Source: Saccharothrix sp. HUAS TT1 (GTDB taxonomy: Bacteria; Actinomycetota; Actinomycetes; Mycobacteriales; Pseudonocardiaceae). Taken from it: a stretch of 64,000 bases of DNA. Made by a program: the position numbers and the translations under genes. Below are positions 33,605 through 45,667 of this stretch, piece by piece. How positions within the stretch are numbered: position 1 is the stretch's first letter; the number at the start of each line of letters is the position of its first letter. Where the stretch lies: positions 6,262,001 to 6,326,000 of the forward strand of contig NZ_CP160453.1 in assembly GCF_040744945.1 (NCBI RefSeq). Reading direction: 5' to 3'. A model generated the notes under the pieces. It was not told the DNA's origin. It worked only from the letters and a program-made list of their open reading frames with translations, and made no database searches.

Positions 33605-36600
33605 GGCCGCACGCCCGTGAAGTCGGCGTCGAACCGCTCGGGCAGGTCGCGCAGCACGGCGAGCAGGTCGGCGGCGAACGCCTCGACCTCGGCGGCGCCG
33701 AACAGGTCCGCCTGGTAGTGCAGGACACCGGACCAGCCGCCCTCGTGCTCGGGCACGACGGTGAGCGTCAGCGGGTGGTGCGTCCGCTCCCGGAACCGGG
33801 TCCCGGTGACGGTCAGGCCGGGCGCCGGTTCGCGCAGCCGCGCCGGGTCGACCGGGTAGTTCTCGAACACGACGAGGCTGTCGAACAGCCGCCGCCCGCC
33901 GGCCGACGCCTCCAGCTCGGCCAGGCCGACGTGGTGGTGCTCCACCAGCGCCTGCTGCCGGGCCTGGAGGTCGGCCAGCACCTCGGCGACCGTGCCCGTG
34001 CCGCGGACCCGCACCGGGACCGCGTTGGCCAGCAACCCGATGACCTCCTCGACACCGTCGACGTCGGCGGAGCGGCCGGACACCATCGCGCCGAAGCAGA
34101 CGTCCCGGCGATCGGACCGTCCGGCGAGGACCGCCGCCCACGCGCCCTGCAGGACGGTGTTCGGCGTCACCCCGTGCCGGGCGGCGGCTTGGCCGAGCGC
34201 GGCGACCAGGGGTGCTCCCACGTGCAGCAGCACGGGATCAGGCGCGCCGACGACCGCCGCGCGGGCGCCGACCCGACCCCCGGCCCGATCGCCGACGAGG
34301 TAGTCGCCCTCGGGCAGGTCTTCCAACTCCGCCCGCCAGGCGCGCAGGTCGGCGGCGTGGTCGCGGTCGGCCCGCCACCTCAGGTACCGGGCGAGCGGAA
34401 CGGGCTCGGGCAGCGTCACGGCGCCGCCCGTCTCCGCCGTGTAGAGGGCGAACAGCTCGGTCAGGACGCGCGGCGCGGACCAGCCGTCGGACAGCACGTG
34501 GTGGCTGGTCAGCACGAGCACGGCCCGCTCGGGACCGGGTCGCACCACGGTCAGCCGCAGCGGCGGTCCGACCTCCAGGTCGAACGGCTCCGCCAGGTCG
34601 GCCTCCAGCGCACCCTCCACGTCGGACGTGTCCAGCACGCGGAACCCCGGCCGCGGGTCGACCGGGATCACCTGCACCGCGTGCGCCGACGGGAACACCG
34701 CACCGAGGTTCGGGTGCCGGCGCAGCAGCTCCGCCCCGGCGGCGCGCAACGCCTCCACGTCGAGCACGCCGGACAGCGAGAACGCCGCCTGCACCGTGTA
34801 CGCGTCCGCGTGCCGGAGCATCGAGGACTGCAACGGCGTCAGCGGCAGCACGTCGGCCACCGCGCGGTCGCGCTCCAGCGCGTCGATCGCGGCCTGGTCG
34901 AGCGTGACCAGCGGCAGGTCCGAGGGCGTCAGACCGGCCCGGTCCAGCACGTCCGGATCGGTGGCGATCCGCGTCAGCTCCCGCCGGAAGCACTCGGCCA
35001 GGGCGCCGATCCCGTCCTCGGTGAACAACGCCGCGGGCCAGGTGAACCGGACGCCCAGCTCGTCGTCGCGGACCATGGCGTTGATCATCAGGGCGTGCGG
35101 CAGCGGCAGGTCGCCGCCGCCGCCGGAGCCGAGCGGGTCGGCGTCCGGCGGCAGCTGCCACGGCGCCTCCGCGGTCGGCGGCGCCGGGAAGCGGCCGAGG
35201 TAGTTCCAGGCGACCTCCGGTTCCCGCGCCCCGGACCGGCCGAGGATGCCGTGCCCGAGGCCGTCGCCGGCCGCGCGCAGGTGCTCCTTGACCGACTTCA
35301 GCTCGTCCGCCGCGCCGGGGCCGACGGGCGCGATCCGCGCCGGGTGCACGGCGGTGAACCAGCCGACGGTGTGGGACAGGTCGACCTCCGGCGGCCGGCC
35401 GTGGCTCTCCAGCGCGACCAGCAGGTCCGGCTCGCCGCCGCGCCACGCGGCCACCGCGCGGGCCAGTGCCGTGAGCAGCACGGTGTCCGGGGTGGTGCGG
35501 TAGGCGGCGGGCAGGGTGGTGAGCGCGGTCCGGGTGGTCTCCGGGTCGAGCCGCAGGTGGTGGTGGACGGCGGTGCCCGCGGTGTCCCGCGACGGGTCCA
35601 GCGGGGACGTCAGCGGCACGGCGGGCGCGGCGTCGACCGCCTCCCAGTGCGGCAGTTCCGCGAGCCGGTCCGACGCCGCGTCGCGCAGCGACCGCGCCCA
35701 GCCCACGAACGACTGCCCGTGCCGGGGCAGCGGCGTGACGCCTTCGCGGTACAGGTGCGCCACGTCGTCCAGCACGATCCGCCACGACACCGCGTCGACC
35801 ACGACGTGGTGCGCGACGAGCGCGAGCCGGCCGGGGCGCTCCGGCCCGGCGTCCACCCACACCGCGCGCAGCAGCGGTCCGGTGCGCAGGTCCATCCGGG
35901 CGCGGGCGTCGGCGACGTGGGAGTCGACCACCGCGCGCAGGTCGTCGTCCGCCCGGACGCACGTGAGCACGTCGGCGGCGGTCACCGCGCCCGCCTCGGG
36001 GACGCGCAGCACCTCGTCGCCCACCAGGTGCGCGCGCAGCACGTCGTGCCGGGTCAGCACGGCGTCGAGCACGGCGTGCCACTTCGCCGCGTCACCACCG
36101 GCGGGCACGCAGATCTCCACCCACTGGCAGAACCCGTCGGCGGCCGGCCCGGAGCGGCGCAGCAGGTCGCGCATGATCGGCGTCAGCGGCGCGTCACCGG
36201 TCGCGGGCGCCGCCTCGACCCGGTCGGAACCGCCGCAGCGGGCGGCGATCCCGGCGATCGTGCGGCCCTCGAAGACGTCGCGCGCGGTCAGGCCCAGCCC
36301 TTCGCGCCTGGCCCGGGAGACCACCCGCAACGACACGATGCTGTCGCCGCCGACCTCCAGGAACGCGTCGTCCAGGTTGACGTCCTCGGCGCCCAGCACC
36401 TCGCGGACCACCCGCAGCAGCACGGCCTCGGCGCGCGTGGCCGGTTCCCGGGCGGGTGCGGTGGACCGGGACTCCGGCGCGGGCAGCGCGGCCCGGTCGA
36501 GCTTGCCGCCGGGTCCCAGCGGCAGGTGGTCGATCACCACCAGGGCGCTCGGCACCATGTGGTCGGGCAGCTCGGCGGCCAGGTGCTCGCGCACGGCGGC

Positions 36601-39600
36601 CGGGTCCGGGTCGGCGTCGTCGGTGGGGACGACGTAGCCGACGAGCCTGCGCTCACCGGGCCGGTCCTCCCGCACGACCACGGCGCACGCCCGCACGTCG
36701 GGGTGCCGAGTGAGCACGGTCTCGATCTCGGACAGCTCGATCCGGAACCCGCGCACCTTGACCTGGTGGTCGGAGCGGCCCAGGAACACGATCTGGCCGT
36801 CCGCCCGCCACCGCACCAGGTCGCCGGTGCGGTACATGCGCTCGCCCGGCCCGAACCCGAGGCTGTCGCCGAACGGGTCGGCGACGAACCGCTCGGCGGT
36901 CAGCCCGGGCCGGCCGACGTAGCCGCGGGCCAGCTTCGGGCCGGCCAGGTACAGCTCGCCGGTCACGCCGACGCCGACCGGCAGCAGGCCCGCGTCCAGC
37001 ACGTAGGCGCGCACCTCGGGGTCCGGTCGGCCGATCGGCAGCGGTCCGGGGTCGGCCGGGTCGTAGTGCCAGGTGACCGAGTTGATCGTGACCTCGGTCG
37101 GGCCGTAGGCGTTGAACAGCGCCCGGCGGTCGCCCCAGCGGCGGGCCAGCTCGGGGTCCAGGCGTTCCGCGCCGACGACGAAGAACACGTCCGGCGGCAC
37201 GGTCCGGTCGTCCGGCATCGCGGCCAGGAACGACGGCAGCAGGTTGACGCCGGTGACGCGGTGCTCGGCGATGTAGTCCAGCAGCTCGTCGCCGGGCACC
37301 CGCACCTCCTCCGGCGCGATGACCGACGTGCCGCCGGACAGCAGCGGCAGCATGAACTGCCAGAACGCCACGTCGAAGCTGGTCGAGGCGAAGTGCAGGT
37401 AGCGCTCGCGCTCACCGATGCCGACCACGTCCTCCTGGAGCGAGACCAGGCTCGGCACGCCGCGGTGGGTCAGCGCGACACCCTTGGGCTTGCCGGTCGT
37501 GCCCGAGGTGTAGATGACGTACGCCAGCGAGTCCTGGGTCAGGTCGCGGCGCGCGTGCTCCGGGTCGGCGTCCCACGCGCCCGGTCCGTCCGAAGTGGAC
37601 GGGTCGACCACCGGGAGGTCCACCGGCACGCCCGCCTCGGCCACCACGGCGGCCGGCGCGACGTCCTCGATCATGTAGGCCAGCCGGTCGGCCGGGTAGG
37701 CCGGGTCCATCGGCACGTACACCGCGCCCGCCTTGAGCACGCCGAACAGCGCGACCACCATCTCCACGTCCCGGCCGAGCAGCACCGCGACCGGGTCCTG
37801 CGGCCGCACGCCCCGGTCGATCAGGGCGTGCGCCAGCCGGTTGGCCCGCCGGTCCAGCTCGGCATAGCTCAGCGACCGGTCGCGGCACACCACGGCCTCC
37901 GCGTCCGGGGTGCGGCGCACCCACGTGGCGAACTCCGCCAGGCAGCCGCCGCGCTCGCGGGTGGGCTGCGCGCCGACGCCCAGGGCCAGCAGCCGGTCGT
38001 GCTCCTCGGCGTCCAGCGCCCGCAGCCGGGCGACCGGGCGGTCCGGGTCGGCGACGATCTCGTGCAGCAACGCGCGCAGCCAGCGGCCGTACCCGCGCAC
38101 GGTGGCCTCGTCGAACGCGTGCGGCTGGTAGCCGAGGCCGATCACGATCTCGTCGTCGGGGATGACGATGACGGTCAGCGGGTAGTGCGTGGCGTCGGTG
38201 ATGTCCACCCCGGCCAGGTCCAGGCCGGGCGCGAGGGTGGTGCGCCGCCTGCTGGAGAGGGGGAAGTTCTCCATCACCAGCATGGTGTCGAACAGCTCGC
38301 CGAGGCCGACGGCGCGCTGGACGTCCGGCAGGCCCACGTGGTGGTGCTCGGCGAGCGCGACGCTCTCCTCGTGCACCCGGTCCAGCAGGCGGGCCGCGGT
38401 GTCGCCCGGCGCGTGCCGGACCCGGACGGGGATCGTGCCGCCGAGCTGGCCGATCATCGACTCGACCCCGTCGACCTCGGCCGGCCGCCCGGAGACCGGG
38501 CAGCCGAAGACCACGTCCCGCCGCCCGGTGAGCCTGCCCAGCAGCACGCCCCACGCGGTCTGCAGGAGGGTGGTGGTCGTGATGCCGCGGTCGCGGGCGA
38601 ACGCGCGCAGCCGCTCGCTGAAGTCCGCGCCGAGGCCGATGGTCACCCGTTCCGGGCGGTCGACCCTGGCGCCCGCGCCGGGCGGGGCCAGCCGGGTGCC
38701 CTCGGCCAGCCCGGCCAGGGCGCCGCGCCACGCGTCCAGCGCGGCGTCGTGGTCGCGGTCGGCCAGCCAGCGGTGGTACTCGGCCAGGGGCGGCGCGGTG
38801 GGCGCCGCCGGGCCGCCGCCGAGTTCGGCGTAGATGGCCAGCAGGGTGCGGCCGACCAGCGGCATGGACCACCCGTCGAGCAGCGCGTGGTGGTTGGTGA
38901 TGACCAGCCGGTGCTCGTCCGGGCCGAGCGCGCACAGCAGGAACCGGATCAGCGGCGGCTCGTGCGGCGCGAACGGGCGTTCCAGCTCGGTGCGGCAGTG
39001 CTCGGCGAGCAGGGCGTCCCGCTCCCCCTCGGCGGACAGGTCGACCTGCCGCCAGTCCAGGCTCACGTCCGCCGGGACGACCTGGACGACGTCGCCCGCG
39101 GCCGTGGTGTGCAGGTGGACGCGCAGGGCGTCGTGGCGGCGCAGCAGCTCGGCGGTCGCGGCGCGCATCCGGTCGGGGTCCAGGTCGCCGCGCAGCAACG
39201 TCACCGCCTGGACCACGTAGACGTCGGTGTCCTGGTCGCCGCGGACCAGGCTGTGGAAGGACAGCCCGACCTGCAGCGCGGTCGCGGGCAGCACGTCGGT
39301 GACGCGGCCGGTGCGCTCGACGGCGTCGATCGCGGCCTGGTCGAGGTCGACCAGCGGCAGGTCGGACGGGGTGAGCCCGCCGCCGTCCGGACCGACCCGG
39401 TCGGCGTGCGCGGCCAGCGCGGCCAGCGCCTCGCCCCAGGCGCGCTGGAGGTCGGCCACGGTCCCGGGCGGCAGCGCGGCCGAGGCGGCGGTCCACTCGA
39501 CGGCCAGCCGCGGCTCGCCGTCCTCGCGCACGAAGCAGTTGAGCGCCAGCAGCTGTTCGAGTGCCTTGGCCGGTGGTTCGGCGACCGCGAACGCCTCGCC

Positions 39601-42600
39601 CTCGGGCAGCCGCCAGCCCGTGCCGGGCAGCGGGGCGAAGCGGCCGAGGTAGTTCAGCAGCACGTCCGGCGGCGGGGTGGCGGACAGCTCGTCGCGGGTG
39701 GCCGGGTCGAGGTGGCGCAGCACGCCGTAGCCGATGCCGTGGTCGGGCGTGGTGCGCTTGGCCTCCTTCGCGGCGCGCAGCAGGCGGTCGACGTCGAGGT
39801 CGGCCGCGGGCACGAGGACCGGGTACTCGCTGGTGAACCAGCCGACCGTGCGGGACAGGTCGGCGTCCGGGTGCTCGCGACCGTGGCCCTCCAGGGTGAC
39901 CGAGACGTCGCCGGCGGCGCCGTGCAGCCGCAGGGCCAGCGCGAGGGCGGCCAGCAGCACCTCGTCGACGCCGGCGCGGTAGGCGGCGGGCAGGGTGGTC
40001 AGCAGCGCGGCGGTCACCTCCGGTGAGGCGACCGTCGTGGTGCGGTCGGCGGTGGCCGCCACGTCGACGGACTGGTCCAGCGGCCGCCGGGCGAGGCGGG
40101 CGCCGCTCAGGGCGCGCCGCCAGTGGTCCAGCTCGCCGCGCCGGGCGCCGGTCCCGGCCTGCTCGGCGAGCAGCAGCGCGTGCCGCCGCCACGACGTGCC
40201 GACCGGGGCGAGGGCGGCCCCGGAGCAGGCCGCGTGCAGGTCGGGCAGCAGGACGCGCCACGACACGCCGTCCACCACCAGGTGGTGCAGCACCACGACC
40301 AGCCGGTCGGGCTCGCCGGGCGGGGTGCGCACCAGCGCGACCCGCAGCAGGTCGCCCGACCTCGGGTCGAGCGACGCGGCCAGCCGTTCGGCGGTCGCGG
40401 TGACCCCGTCCCCGTCGACCTCCTCGACGGCGGCGCGCACCGCGCCGGGCGGGCGCACGACCAGGCCGTCGTCGGTCACCTGGAGCCGGAGGGCGTCGTG
40501 CCGGTCCAGCACCGCGGCCACACCCGTGGTCAGGGCGTCGGGGGTGAGGGGTTCGTCCACCCGCACGGCGGTCCACTGCGCGTACCCGGCCACGGCGTCG
40601 GCGGTGTTCACGTCGAGCAGGGCGCGCGCGATCGGCGGCGCGGGCGCGGGCCCGACCGGGTCGTCGGGCGCGGCGACCGGTTCGGCGACCTCGCGGCCGG
40701 CGGCGGCGAGCGCGGCGAGGCTGCGGCGGGCCAGCAGGTCGCGCGGCCGCAGCTCCAGGCCCCGTGCGCGCAACCGGCTGCTCACGCTGATCGCCGTGAT
40801 GCTGTCGCCGCCGAGGGCGAAGAAGTCGTCGTCCACCCCGACCCGCTCGGCGCCCATCACCTCGGCGACGGTCGCGCACAGCAGCCGTTCCCGCTCGGTC
40901 GTCGGGCCGCGGCCGCCGCCGGTCAGCCGCGGCGCGGGCAGGGCGGCGCGGTCCAGCTTGCCGTTGACCGTGACCGGCAGGGCGTCCAGCACCACGACCA
41001 CCGCGGGCACCAGGTGGTCGGGCACCCGCTCCACGAGCGCCGACCGCACCGACTCGGGGTCGAGCACGACGCCCGCCACGGGCACGACGTAGCCGACCAG
41101 GCGGGGCGTCGGGGCGTCGGTCCGGACGACGGCGGCCGCCGCGCTGACCCCGGCCACCGTCCCCAGCGCGGCCTCGACCTCGCCGACCTCGACCCGGTGG
41201 CCGCGGATCTTCACCTGGCCGTCGCGCCGGCCCAGGTACTCCACGCCGCGACCCGGGACCCAGCGGGCCAGGTCGCCGGTGCGGTACATGCGCTCGCCCG
41301 GCCCGAACCCGAGGCTGTCGCCGAACGGGTCGGCGACGAACCGCTCGGCGGTCAGGCCCGGCTGGTTCGCGTAACCGCGGGCCAGGTGCGGCCCGGCCAG
41401 GTACAGCTCGCCGACGGCGCCCGGCGGCGTCGGCTGGAGCGCGTTGTCCAGCACGTAGGCCCGGGTGCCCGACAGCGGGAAGCCGATGGTCGGCGCGTCG
41501 CCGTCGACCCGGGCGCTGGTGCTGTCCACGGCGGCTTCCGTGGGGCCGTACATGTTGCGCGCCGGGACGCCGGACTCGGCGACCCGCCGCCACAGCGCGG
41601 GCGGCGTGGCCTCGCCGCCCAGCACGAGCAGCACCGGCCGGTCCCCCTCGGCCAGCAGGCCCGCGTCCACCAGGGGCGCGGCCATCGACGGCGTGGTGTC
41701 CACGACGTCCACCAGGTCACGCCGGTAGGCGGCCAGCAACGCGTCCGCGTCGCGGGTCAGGTCGGCGTCGTAGAGGTGCAGCTCGTGCCCGCACAGCAGC
41801 CACGACAGCTGGTCCAGCGCGGAGTCGAAGGCGAACGAGTAGGTGTGCGCGACGCGCAGCCGCCTGCCCGCCGCGCGCTCGGTCTCGGCGACGGTGGTCG
41901 AGCGGTGGTGGTGCAGCAGCGATAGCAGGCCGCCGACCCGGCCGAGCACGCCCTTGGGGCGGCCCGTCGAACCGGAGGTGTGGATGACGTAGGCCAAGTG
42001 CCCGGGGTCGCGCGGCGCGGCCAGTTCGCCGGCGGTGAGCGCGGTGTCCGGCACGGTGGTCAGGTCCACATCGGACAGCACGAGACCCTTGCCGCCCGGC
42101 GCGATCCCGGCCGTCGCCGCGGTGCACAGCACGAGCGCCGCGCCGGTGTCGGCGACCAGCTCGCGCAGCCGTTCCCCGGGGTGCTCGACGTCCAGCGGCT
42201 GGAACGCGGCCCCGGCGTCCAGCACCGCCAGCAGGGAGACGACGAGGTCGGCCGACCGCGGCAGCGCGAGCGCCACCACGTCGTCCGGCCCGACGCCCCG
42301 CGCCCGCAGCGCACGCGCCAGGCGGTGCACGCGACGCACGAGGTCGCGCCCGGTCAGCCGGTCGTCGCCGTGCACCAGGACGGTCGCGTCGGTGTCGAGG
42401 TCGTCCAGCACCGCGGCCACGTCGCGCGGCACGCCGGGCAGGGCGGCCGTCGACCACTCCCCCAGCAACCCGGCCCGCTCCTCGGGCGCCATCAGGGCCA
42501 CCCGGCCGATCACCGACGCATCGGCGGCAGTGGCGGCGGCGAGCAGCGAGCGGAACGCGGTCAGCTTGCGCTCCACCGCCGCCTGGTCGTGCGTGCGGGC

Positions 42601-43839
42601 GTCCACCTCGAAGCCCAGCAGCAGGCCGCCGTCCCGGGTCGGCAGGACGCTGAGCCCCATGTCCTCCGGCGGACCGCCCGCGACGTTGCGCATCACGCCG
42701 GTCGCGCCCGCGAAGTCGATCGCCAGGTCGAACGCCTTGAGGTTCACGCCCCGGCCGTGCAGCAGCGCGCCCGCGCCGGGCGTCGCCAGGTCGCGCGGCA
42801 GGTCCTCGCCCCGGTACCGCTGGTGGGCGCGCATCTCGCGCATCACCCCGGCCACCCGCTTGCTCAGCCCGCCGAGGTCGTCGTCACCGCGCACGTCCAC
42901 CCGCAGCGGCAGCACGTTGACCGCCATGGCGGGGGTGCGCAGGCCGACGCCCGTGCGGCACATCAGCGGCAGGGCGAACACGACGTCGGTGCGGCCGAGC
43001 ACCCGGTGCAGGAACGCGGCGTAGCAGGCGATCAGCACCTCGCCCCAGGTGACGCCCAGGCCCTCGGCGAACTCGCGCAGCCGGGCCACCTCGTCGGCGG
43101 GCACGACCGCGCGGGCGGTGACCGTGCGGTCCGGCGGGCCGGGCGCGGCGGCGTCGTCCGGGTCGAACTCGGGCATCGGCGTCAGCCGGTCCAGCCAGTA
43201 AGCCCGGTCGCGCTCGAACTGCTCGCCCGCCCGGTAGGCCAGGTCGGCGGCGACGAGGTCGGCGAACCGGCCGAACGCCGACTTCGGCGCGGGGGCGCCG
43301 GTCGCCAGCGCGGTGTGGTGCGCGGCCGTGCGGCGGGCCAGCATCGCCGCGGTGTAGCCGTCGAACACCAGGTGGTGGCCCAGCTGCGTGTACCAGACCT
43401 CCCGGTCGGACAGCCGGATGACGGTGCAGGAGAACAGCGGCCGGTCCACCATGCCCCGGCACGCCTCGGCGACGCGCGCCCGTTCGGCCCGGACCAGCGC
43501 CTCGGCCGCGGCCCGCGGGTCGGCCGAGCCGCTGAGGTCGACCACCTCCGGCAGCGGCACCGGTTCGTCGGACACGACCTGGCGCGGCCCCGACGGCGTG
43601 TCGAACACCCGCAGCCGCAGGCTCTCCGCCTCCTCGAACGCGGCTCGCACGGCGCGGGCGACCAGCCCGGCGTCGACCGGCAGCTCCCCGGTGATCTCCA
43701 CGACGTCGCCGACGACGTAGTAGGGCGAGTCGGGTTCCAGCCGCTGCGCGTTCCAGATGCCCGTCTGCGCGCCGGTCAGGTCGAGGACCACGTCGACCGG
43801 TGGCGTGGTCGACGGGCGCTGGGCGTGGGCAGTGCTCAA
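33601..43839 (-). CDS. Siderophore nonribosomal peptide synthetase, C-A-T-E-C-A-T-E-C, no thioesterase
   Basis: A 3412-residue synthetase; residue n lies near base 43839-3(n-1). Domains: C1 (about 20-460; HHLVFDG at 155-161), A1 (465-970; [10 protein letters not shown] at 621-630), T1 (Ser1013 in LGGDSI), E1 (1065-1480; HHLVVDG at 1185), C2 (1515-1950; HHALLDG at 1650), A2 (1965-2455; [10 protein letters not shown] at 2111-2120), T2 (Ser2500), E2 (2550-2970; HHVVVDA at 2677), C3 (2985-3400; HHVLSDG at 3113). It would join DHB from the aryl carrier protein to two residues, each epimerised to D. The predicted A1 pocket is D-S-D-D-V-G-M-V-D (acidic; a basic residue such as Arg is plausible). A2 reads D-V-W-N-F-V-A-I-N (unclear). 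It ends in C3 with no A, T or TE. TTG 43837-43839 with AGGAG 7 bases upstream is the only sensible start. Confidence 0.93.
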   Translation of the reverse strand: MSTAHAQRPSTTPPVDVVLDLTGAQTGIWNAQRLEPDSPYYVVGDVVEITGELPVDAGLVARAVRAAFEEAESLRLRVFDTPSGPRQVVSDEPVPLPEVVDLSGSADPRAAAEALVRAERARVAEACRGMVDRPLFSCTVIRLSDREVWYTQLGHHLVFDGYTAAMLARRTAAHHTALATGAPAPKSAFGRFADLVAADLAYRAGEQFERDRAYWLDRLTPMPEFDPDDAAAPGPPDRTVTARAVVPADEVARLREFAEGLGVTWGEVLIACYAAFLHRVLGRTDVVFALPLMCRTGVGLRTPAMAVNVLPLRVDVRGDDDLGGLSKRVAGVMREMRAHQRYRGEDLPRDLATPGAGALLHGRGVNLKAFDLAIDFAGATGVMRNVAGGPPEDMGLSVLPTRDGGLLLGFEVDARTHDQAAVERKLTAFRSLLAAATAADASVIGRVALMAPEERAGLLGEWSTAALPGVPRDVAAVLDDLDTDATVLVHGDDRLTGRDLVRRVHRLARALRARGVGPDDVVALALPRSADLVVSLLAVLDAGAAFQPLDVEHPGERLRELVADTGAALVLCTAATAGIAPGGKGLVLSDVDLTTVPDTALTAGELAAPRDPGHLAYVIHTSGSTGRPKGVLGRVGGLLSLLHHHRSTTVAETERAAGRRLRVAHTYSFAFDSALDQLSWLLCGHELHLYDADLTRDADALLAAYRRDLVDVVDTTPSMAAPLVDAGLLAEGDRPVLLVLGGEATPPALWRRVAESGVPARNMYGPTEAAVDSTSARVDGDAPTIGFPLSGTRAYVLDNALQPTPPGAVGELYLAGPHLARGYANQPGLTAERFVADPFGDSLGFGPGERMYRTGDLARWVPGRGVEYLGRRDGQVKIRGHRVEVGEVEAALGTVAGVSAAAAVVRTDAPTPRLVGYVVPVAGVVLDPESVRSALVERVPDHLVPAVVVVLDALPVTVNGKLDRAALPAPRLTGGGRGPTTERERLLCATVAEVMGAERVGVDDDFFALGGDSITAISVSSRLRARGLELRPRDLLARRSLAALAAAGREVAEPVAAPDDPVGPAPAPPIARALLDVNTADAVAGYAQWTAVRVDEPLTPDALTTGVAAVLDRHDALRLQVTDDGLVVRPPGAVRAAVEEVDGDGVTATAERLAASLDPRSGDLLRVALVRTPPGEPDRLVVVLHHLVVDGVSWRVLLPDLHAACSGAALAPVGTSWRRHALLLAEQAGTGARRGELDHWRRALSGARLARRPLDQSVDVAATADRTTTVASPEVTAALLTTLPAAYRAGVDEVLLAALALALRLHGAAGDVSVTLEGHGREHPDADLSRTVGWFTSEYPVLVPAADLDVDRLLRAAKEAKRTTPDHGIGYGVLRHLDPATRDELSATPPPDVLLNYLGRFAPLPGTGWRLPEGEAFAVAEPPAKALEQLLALNCFVREDGEPRLAVEWTAASAALPPGTVADLQRAWGEALAALAAHADRVGPDGGGLTPSDLPLVDLDQAAIDAVERTGRVTDVLPATALQVGLSFHSLVRGDQDTDVYVVQAVTLLRGDLDPDRMRAATAELLRRHDALRVHLHTTAAGDVVQVVPADVSLDWRQVDLSAEGERDALLAEHCRTELERPFAPHEPPLIRFLLCALGPDEHRLVITNHHALLDGWSMPLVGRTLLAIYAELGGGPAAPTAPPLAEYHRWLADRDHDAALDAWRGALAGLAEGTRLAPPGAGARVDRPERVTIGLGADFSERLRAFARDRGITTTTLLQTAWGVLLGRLTGRRDVVFGCPVSGRPAEVDGVESMIGQLGGTIPVRVRHAPGDTAARLLDRVHEESVALAEHHHVGLPDVQRAVGLGELFDTMLVMENFPLSSRRRTTLAPGLDLAGVDITDATHYPLTVIVIPDDEIVIGLGYQPHAFDEATVRGYGRWLRALLHEIVADPDRPVARLRALDAEEHDRLLALGVGAQPTRERGGCLAEFATWVRRTPDAEAVVCRDRSLSYAELDRRANRLAHALIDRGVRPQDPVAVLLGRDVEMVVALFGVLKAGAVYVPMDPAYPADRLAYMIEDVAPAAVVAEAGVPVDLPVVDPSTSDGPGAWDADPEHARRDLTQDSLAYVIYTSGTTGKPKGVALTHRGVPSLVSLQEDVVGIGERERYLHFASTSFDVAFWQFMLPLLSGGTSVIAPEEVRVPGDELLDYIAEHRVTGVNLLPSFLAAMPDDRTVPPDVFFVVGAERLDPELARRWGDRRALFNAYGPTEVTINSVTWHYDPADPGPLPIGRPDPEVRAYVLDAGLLPVGVGVTGELYLAGPKLARGYVGRPGLTAERFVADPFGDSLGFGPGERMYRTGDLVRWRADGQIVFLGRSDHQVKVRGFRIELSEIETVLTRHPDVRACAVVVREDRPGERRLVGYVVPTDDADPDPAAVREHLAAELPDHMVPSALVVIDHLPLGPGGKLDRAALPAPESRSTAPAREPATRAEAVLLRVVREVLGAEDVNLDDAFLEVGGDSIVSLRVVSRARREGLGLTARDVFEGRTIAGIAARCGGSDRVEAAPATGDAPLTPIMRDLLRRSGPAADGFCQWVEICVPAGGDAAKWHAVLDAVLTRHDVLRAHLVGDEVLRVPEAGAVTAADVLTCVRADDDLRAVVDSHVADARARMDLRTGPLLRAVWVDAGPERPGRLALVAHHVVVDAVSWRIVLDDVAHLYREGVTPLPRHGQSFVGWARSLRDAASDRLAELPHWEAVDAAPAVPLTSPLDPSRDTAGTAVHHHLRLDPETTRTALTTLPAAYRTTPDTVLLTALARAVAAWRGGEPDLLVALESHGRPPEVDLSHTVGWFTAVHPARIAPVGPGAADELKSVKEHLRAAGDGLGHGILGRSGAREPEVAWNYLGRFPAPPTAEAPWQLPPDADPLGSGGGGDLPLPHALMINAMVRDDELGVRFTWPAALFTEDGIGALAECFRRELTRIATDPDVLDRAGLTPSDLPLVTLDQAAIDALERDRAVADVLPLTPLQSSMLRHADAYTVQAAFSLSGVLDVEALRAAGAELLRRHPNLGAVFPSAHAVQVIPVDPRPGFRVLDTSDVEGALEADLAEPFDLEVGPPLRLTVVRPGPERAVLVLTSHHVLSDGWSAPRVLTELFALYTAETGGAVTLPEPVPLARYLRWRADRDHAADLRAWRAELEDLPEGDYLVGDRAGGRVGARAAVVGAPDPVLLHVGAPLVAALGQAAARHGVTPNTVLQGAWAAVLAGRSDRRDVCFGAMVSGRSADVDGVEEVIGLLANAVPVRVRGTGTVAEVLADLQARQQALVEHHHVGLAELEASAGGRRLFDSLVVFENYPVDPARLREPAPGLTVTGTRFRERTHHPLTLTVVPEHEGGWSGVLHYQADLFGAAEVEAFAADLLAVLRDLPERFDADFTGVRP

Positions 43840-43871
43840 CTCGTGCTCCTGGGATCTGGGGTGTGCCGCGG

Positions 43872-44648
43872 TCAGAGCGCGGGCACGACCATGGGTGTGC
43901 CGGTCACCGGGTCGGGCACGACGACGCTGGGCAGGTCGAAGACCTCTTTGAGCAGCGTGGAGTCCACGATGTCGGCGGGGGCGCCCTGGGCGACGATCCG
44001 GCCGTCCTTCATGGCGACGAGGTGGTCGGCGTACCGGCTCGCCTGGTTGATCTCGTGCAGCACCGCGATGACCGTGCGGCCCTCGTCGCGCAGCCCGGCC
44101 AGCAGCTTCAGCAGCTGGTACTGGTGGGTGATGTCGAGGAACGACGTCGGCTCGTCCAGCAGCAGGTAGGGCGTCTGCTGCGCCAGCACCACGGCCACCC
44201 ACACCCGCTGCCGCTGCCCGCCGGACAGCTCCTGCACGGGCCGGTCGGCCAGGTCGGCGACCCCGGCGGCGGCCATCGCCCCGGTGACGGCGGCCTCGTC
44301 CTGCTCCGACCACGTCGACAGCAGCGACTGGTGCGGGTACCGGCCGCGGGCGACGAGCCGGCGCACCCGGATGTCGTCGGGCGCGACCGGGTCCTGCGGC
44401 AGGAAGCCGAGCGACCGGGCCAGCGCCTTGGTCGGGTACGAGCCGACCTCGCGGTCGTCGAAGCGCACGTCGCCCCCGGCGGGGCGGAGCAGCCGGACGA
44501 ACGCGCGCAGCAGGGTCGACTTGCCGCAGGCGTTGGGGCCGACGATGGCGGTGAAGGCGCCGTCGGGGATGTCGAGGCTCAGCCGCGTCGACACCACCCG
44601 GTCGCCGTAGCGCAGCGTCAGGTCCCCGGCGGTCAGGCGCGTGGTCAC
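43872..44648 (-). CDS. Ferric-siderophore ABC transporter ATP-binding protein (FecE/FepC type)
   Basis: A 258-residue ATPase: Walker A GPNACGKST, Q-loop FLPQDP, signature LSGGQRQR, Walker B YLLLDEPTSFLD and the H-loop VLHEINQ. The Tyr-rich linker and CLD-type order are typical of iron-siderophore/B12 importers. GTG 44646-44648 overlaps the upstream permease stop by 4 bases, and its stop is 32 bases ahead of the NRPS start. It energises uptake of the ferric siderophore through the two permeases. Confidence 0.95.
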   Translation of the reverse strand: MTTRLTAGDLTLRYGDRVVSTRLSLDIPDGAFTAIVGPNACGKSTLLRAFVRLLRPAGGDVRFDDREVGSYPTKALARSLGFLPQDPVAPDDIRVRRLVARGRYPHQSLLSTWSEQDEAAVTGAMAAAGVADLADRPVQELSGGQRQRVWVAVVLAQQTPYLLLDEPTSFLDITHQYQLLKLLAGLRDEGRTVIAVLHEINQASRYADHLVAMKDGRIVAQGAPADIVDSTLLKEVFDLPSVVVPDPVTGTPMVVPAL

Positions 44649-45667
44649 GCTCGCCGCACCTCCTTCGTGAGCAGCCAGATCAGGTAGCAGCCGCCGACGG
44701 CCGTGCTGACCACGCCGACCGGCAGGGCGACGGGCGCCAGCAGCATCTGGGCGATCAGGTCGGCGCCCAGGAGCAGCACCGCGCCGGTCAGCGCGGCGGG
44801 CAGCAGCGGCACGCCGGGCGCGCGGGCCAGCCGCCTGCCGATCTGCGGCGCGGCCAGGGCGATGAACCCGATGGGTCCGGCGACGGCGGTCACGGTGGCC
44901 GTGCAGCCGACGCCGAGGAGCACGAGGTGCAGCCGCAGCCGGTCCACGCCGACACCGGTGGTGACGGCGAGGGCCGTGCCGAGCGCGTCCTGGTGCAGGG
45001 CGTTGGAGCGGACGACGAGCAGGAGCAGCAGCACGGCGATCACGCCGAACGGGATGCGCAGGTCGTCCCAGTCGACGCCGTTGAGGGAACCCGCGTTCCA
45101 CCCCACGGCGGCGATGGCCACTTCGAGCTCGGCCCGCAGCACGATCCAGGAGTTGACGGCGGTCAGGATCGCGTTGACCGCGATGCCGATGACCACCAGC
45201 CGCAGCCCGGACAGGCCGCCGCCCAGCGACAGCAGGTAGACGGCGGCGGCGGCGAGCGCGCCACCGACCACCGAGCCGGCGGTCAGCTGCGCGGACGTGC
45301 CGGACAGGACCGTGATCGCGACCAGCGCGCCGGTGTAGGCGCCCGCGTCGAGGCCGATGATGTCCGGGCTGCCCATGGGGTTGCGGGTGATGTTCTGGAA
45401 GATCGCGCCCGCCACGCCCAGCGCCGCCCCGAAGACGACCCCGGCGAGCACCCGCGGCAGCCGCCACTCGCGGATCACCACGCCGGAACCGCCGCCGGAC
45501 CCGCCGAGCGCGGCGAAGACCTTCGCCGGGTTCGCCCACGTCGCGCCGTAGGACAGGCCGACGAAGCCGAGCCCCAGGATGACCGCGGACATCGCCGCGA
45601 CCAGCACCAGGGTCCGTCGTTCGACCCGGACCGACACCGGCCCGCGCCGCAGCACCACCGCGCTCAC
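44645..45667 (-). CDS. Ferric-siderophore ABC permease (FecD/FepG type)
   Basis: A 340-residue permease of the FecCD (BtuC) family with about ten helices: TLVLVAAMSAVILGLGFVGL, then the conserved RLPRVLAGVVFGAALGVAGAIFQNITRNPMGSPDIIGL and GPIGFIALAAPQIGRRL, the latter being the coupling region to the ATPase. GTG 45665-45667 overlaps the preceding permease stop. It forms a heterodimer with that permease. Confidence 0.94.
   Translation of the reverse strand: MSAVVLRRGPVSVRVERRTLVLVAAMSAVILGLGFVGLSYGATWANPAKVFAALGGSGGGSGVVIREWRLPRVLAGVVFGAALGVAGAIFQNITRNPMGSPDIIGLDAGAYTGALVAITVLSGTSAQLTAGSVVGGALAAAAVYLLSLGGGLSGLRLVVIGIAVNAILTAVNSWIVLRAELEVAIAAVGWNAGSLNGVDWDDLRIPFGVIAVLLLLLVVRSNALHQDALGTALAVTTGVGVDRLRLHLVLLGVGCTATVTAVAGPIGFIALAAPQIGRRLARAPGVPLLPAALTGAVLLLGADLIAQMLLAPVALPVGVVSTAVGGCYLIWLLTKEVRRA

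Noticed and set aside
33601..34900. Thioesterase or reductase release domain at the NRPS C-terminus
   Set aside because: No GxSxG or Rossmann motif is present. The last 430 residues are a condensation domain with HHVLSDG and run to the stop, which overlaps the exporter start.
33718..40026. A 6.3-kb open frame on the plus strand, plus several other kilobase-scale frames opposite the NRPS
   Set aside because: These are antisense shadows caused by extreme GC3 bias. They encode Arg/Pro/Ala/Gly-rich low-complexity sequence without any family motif, whereas the minus strand has a complete NRPS domain order.
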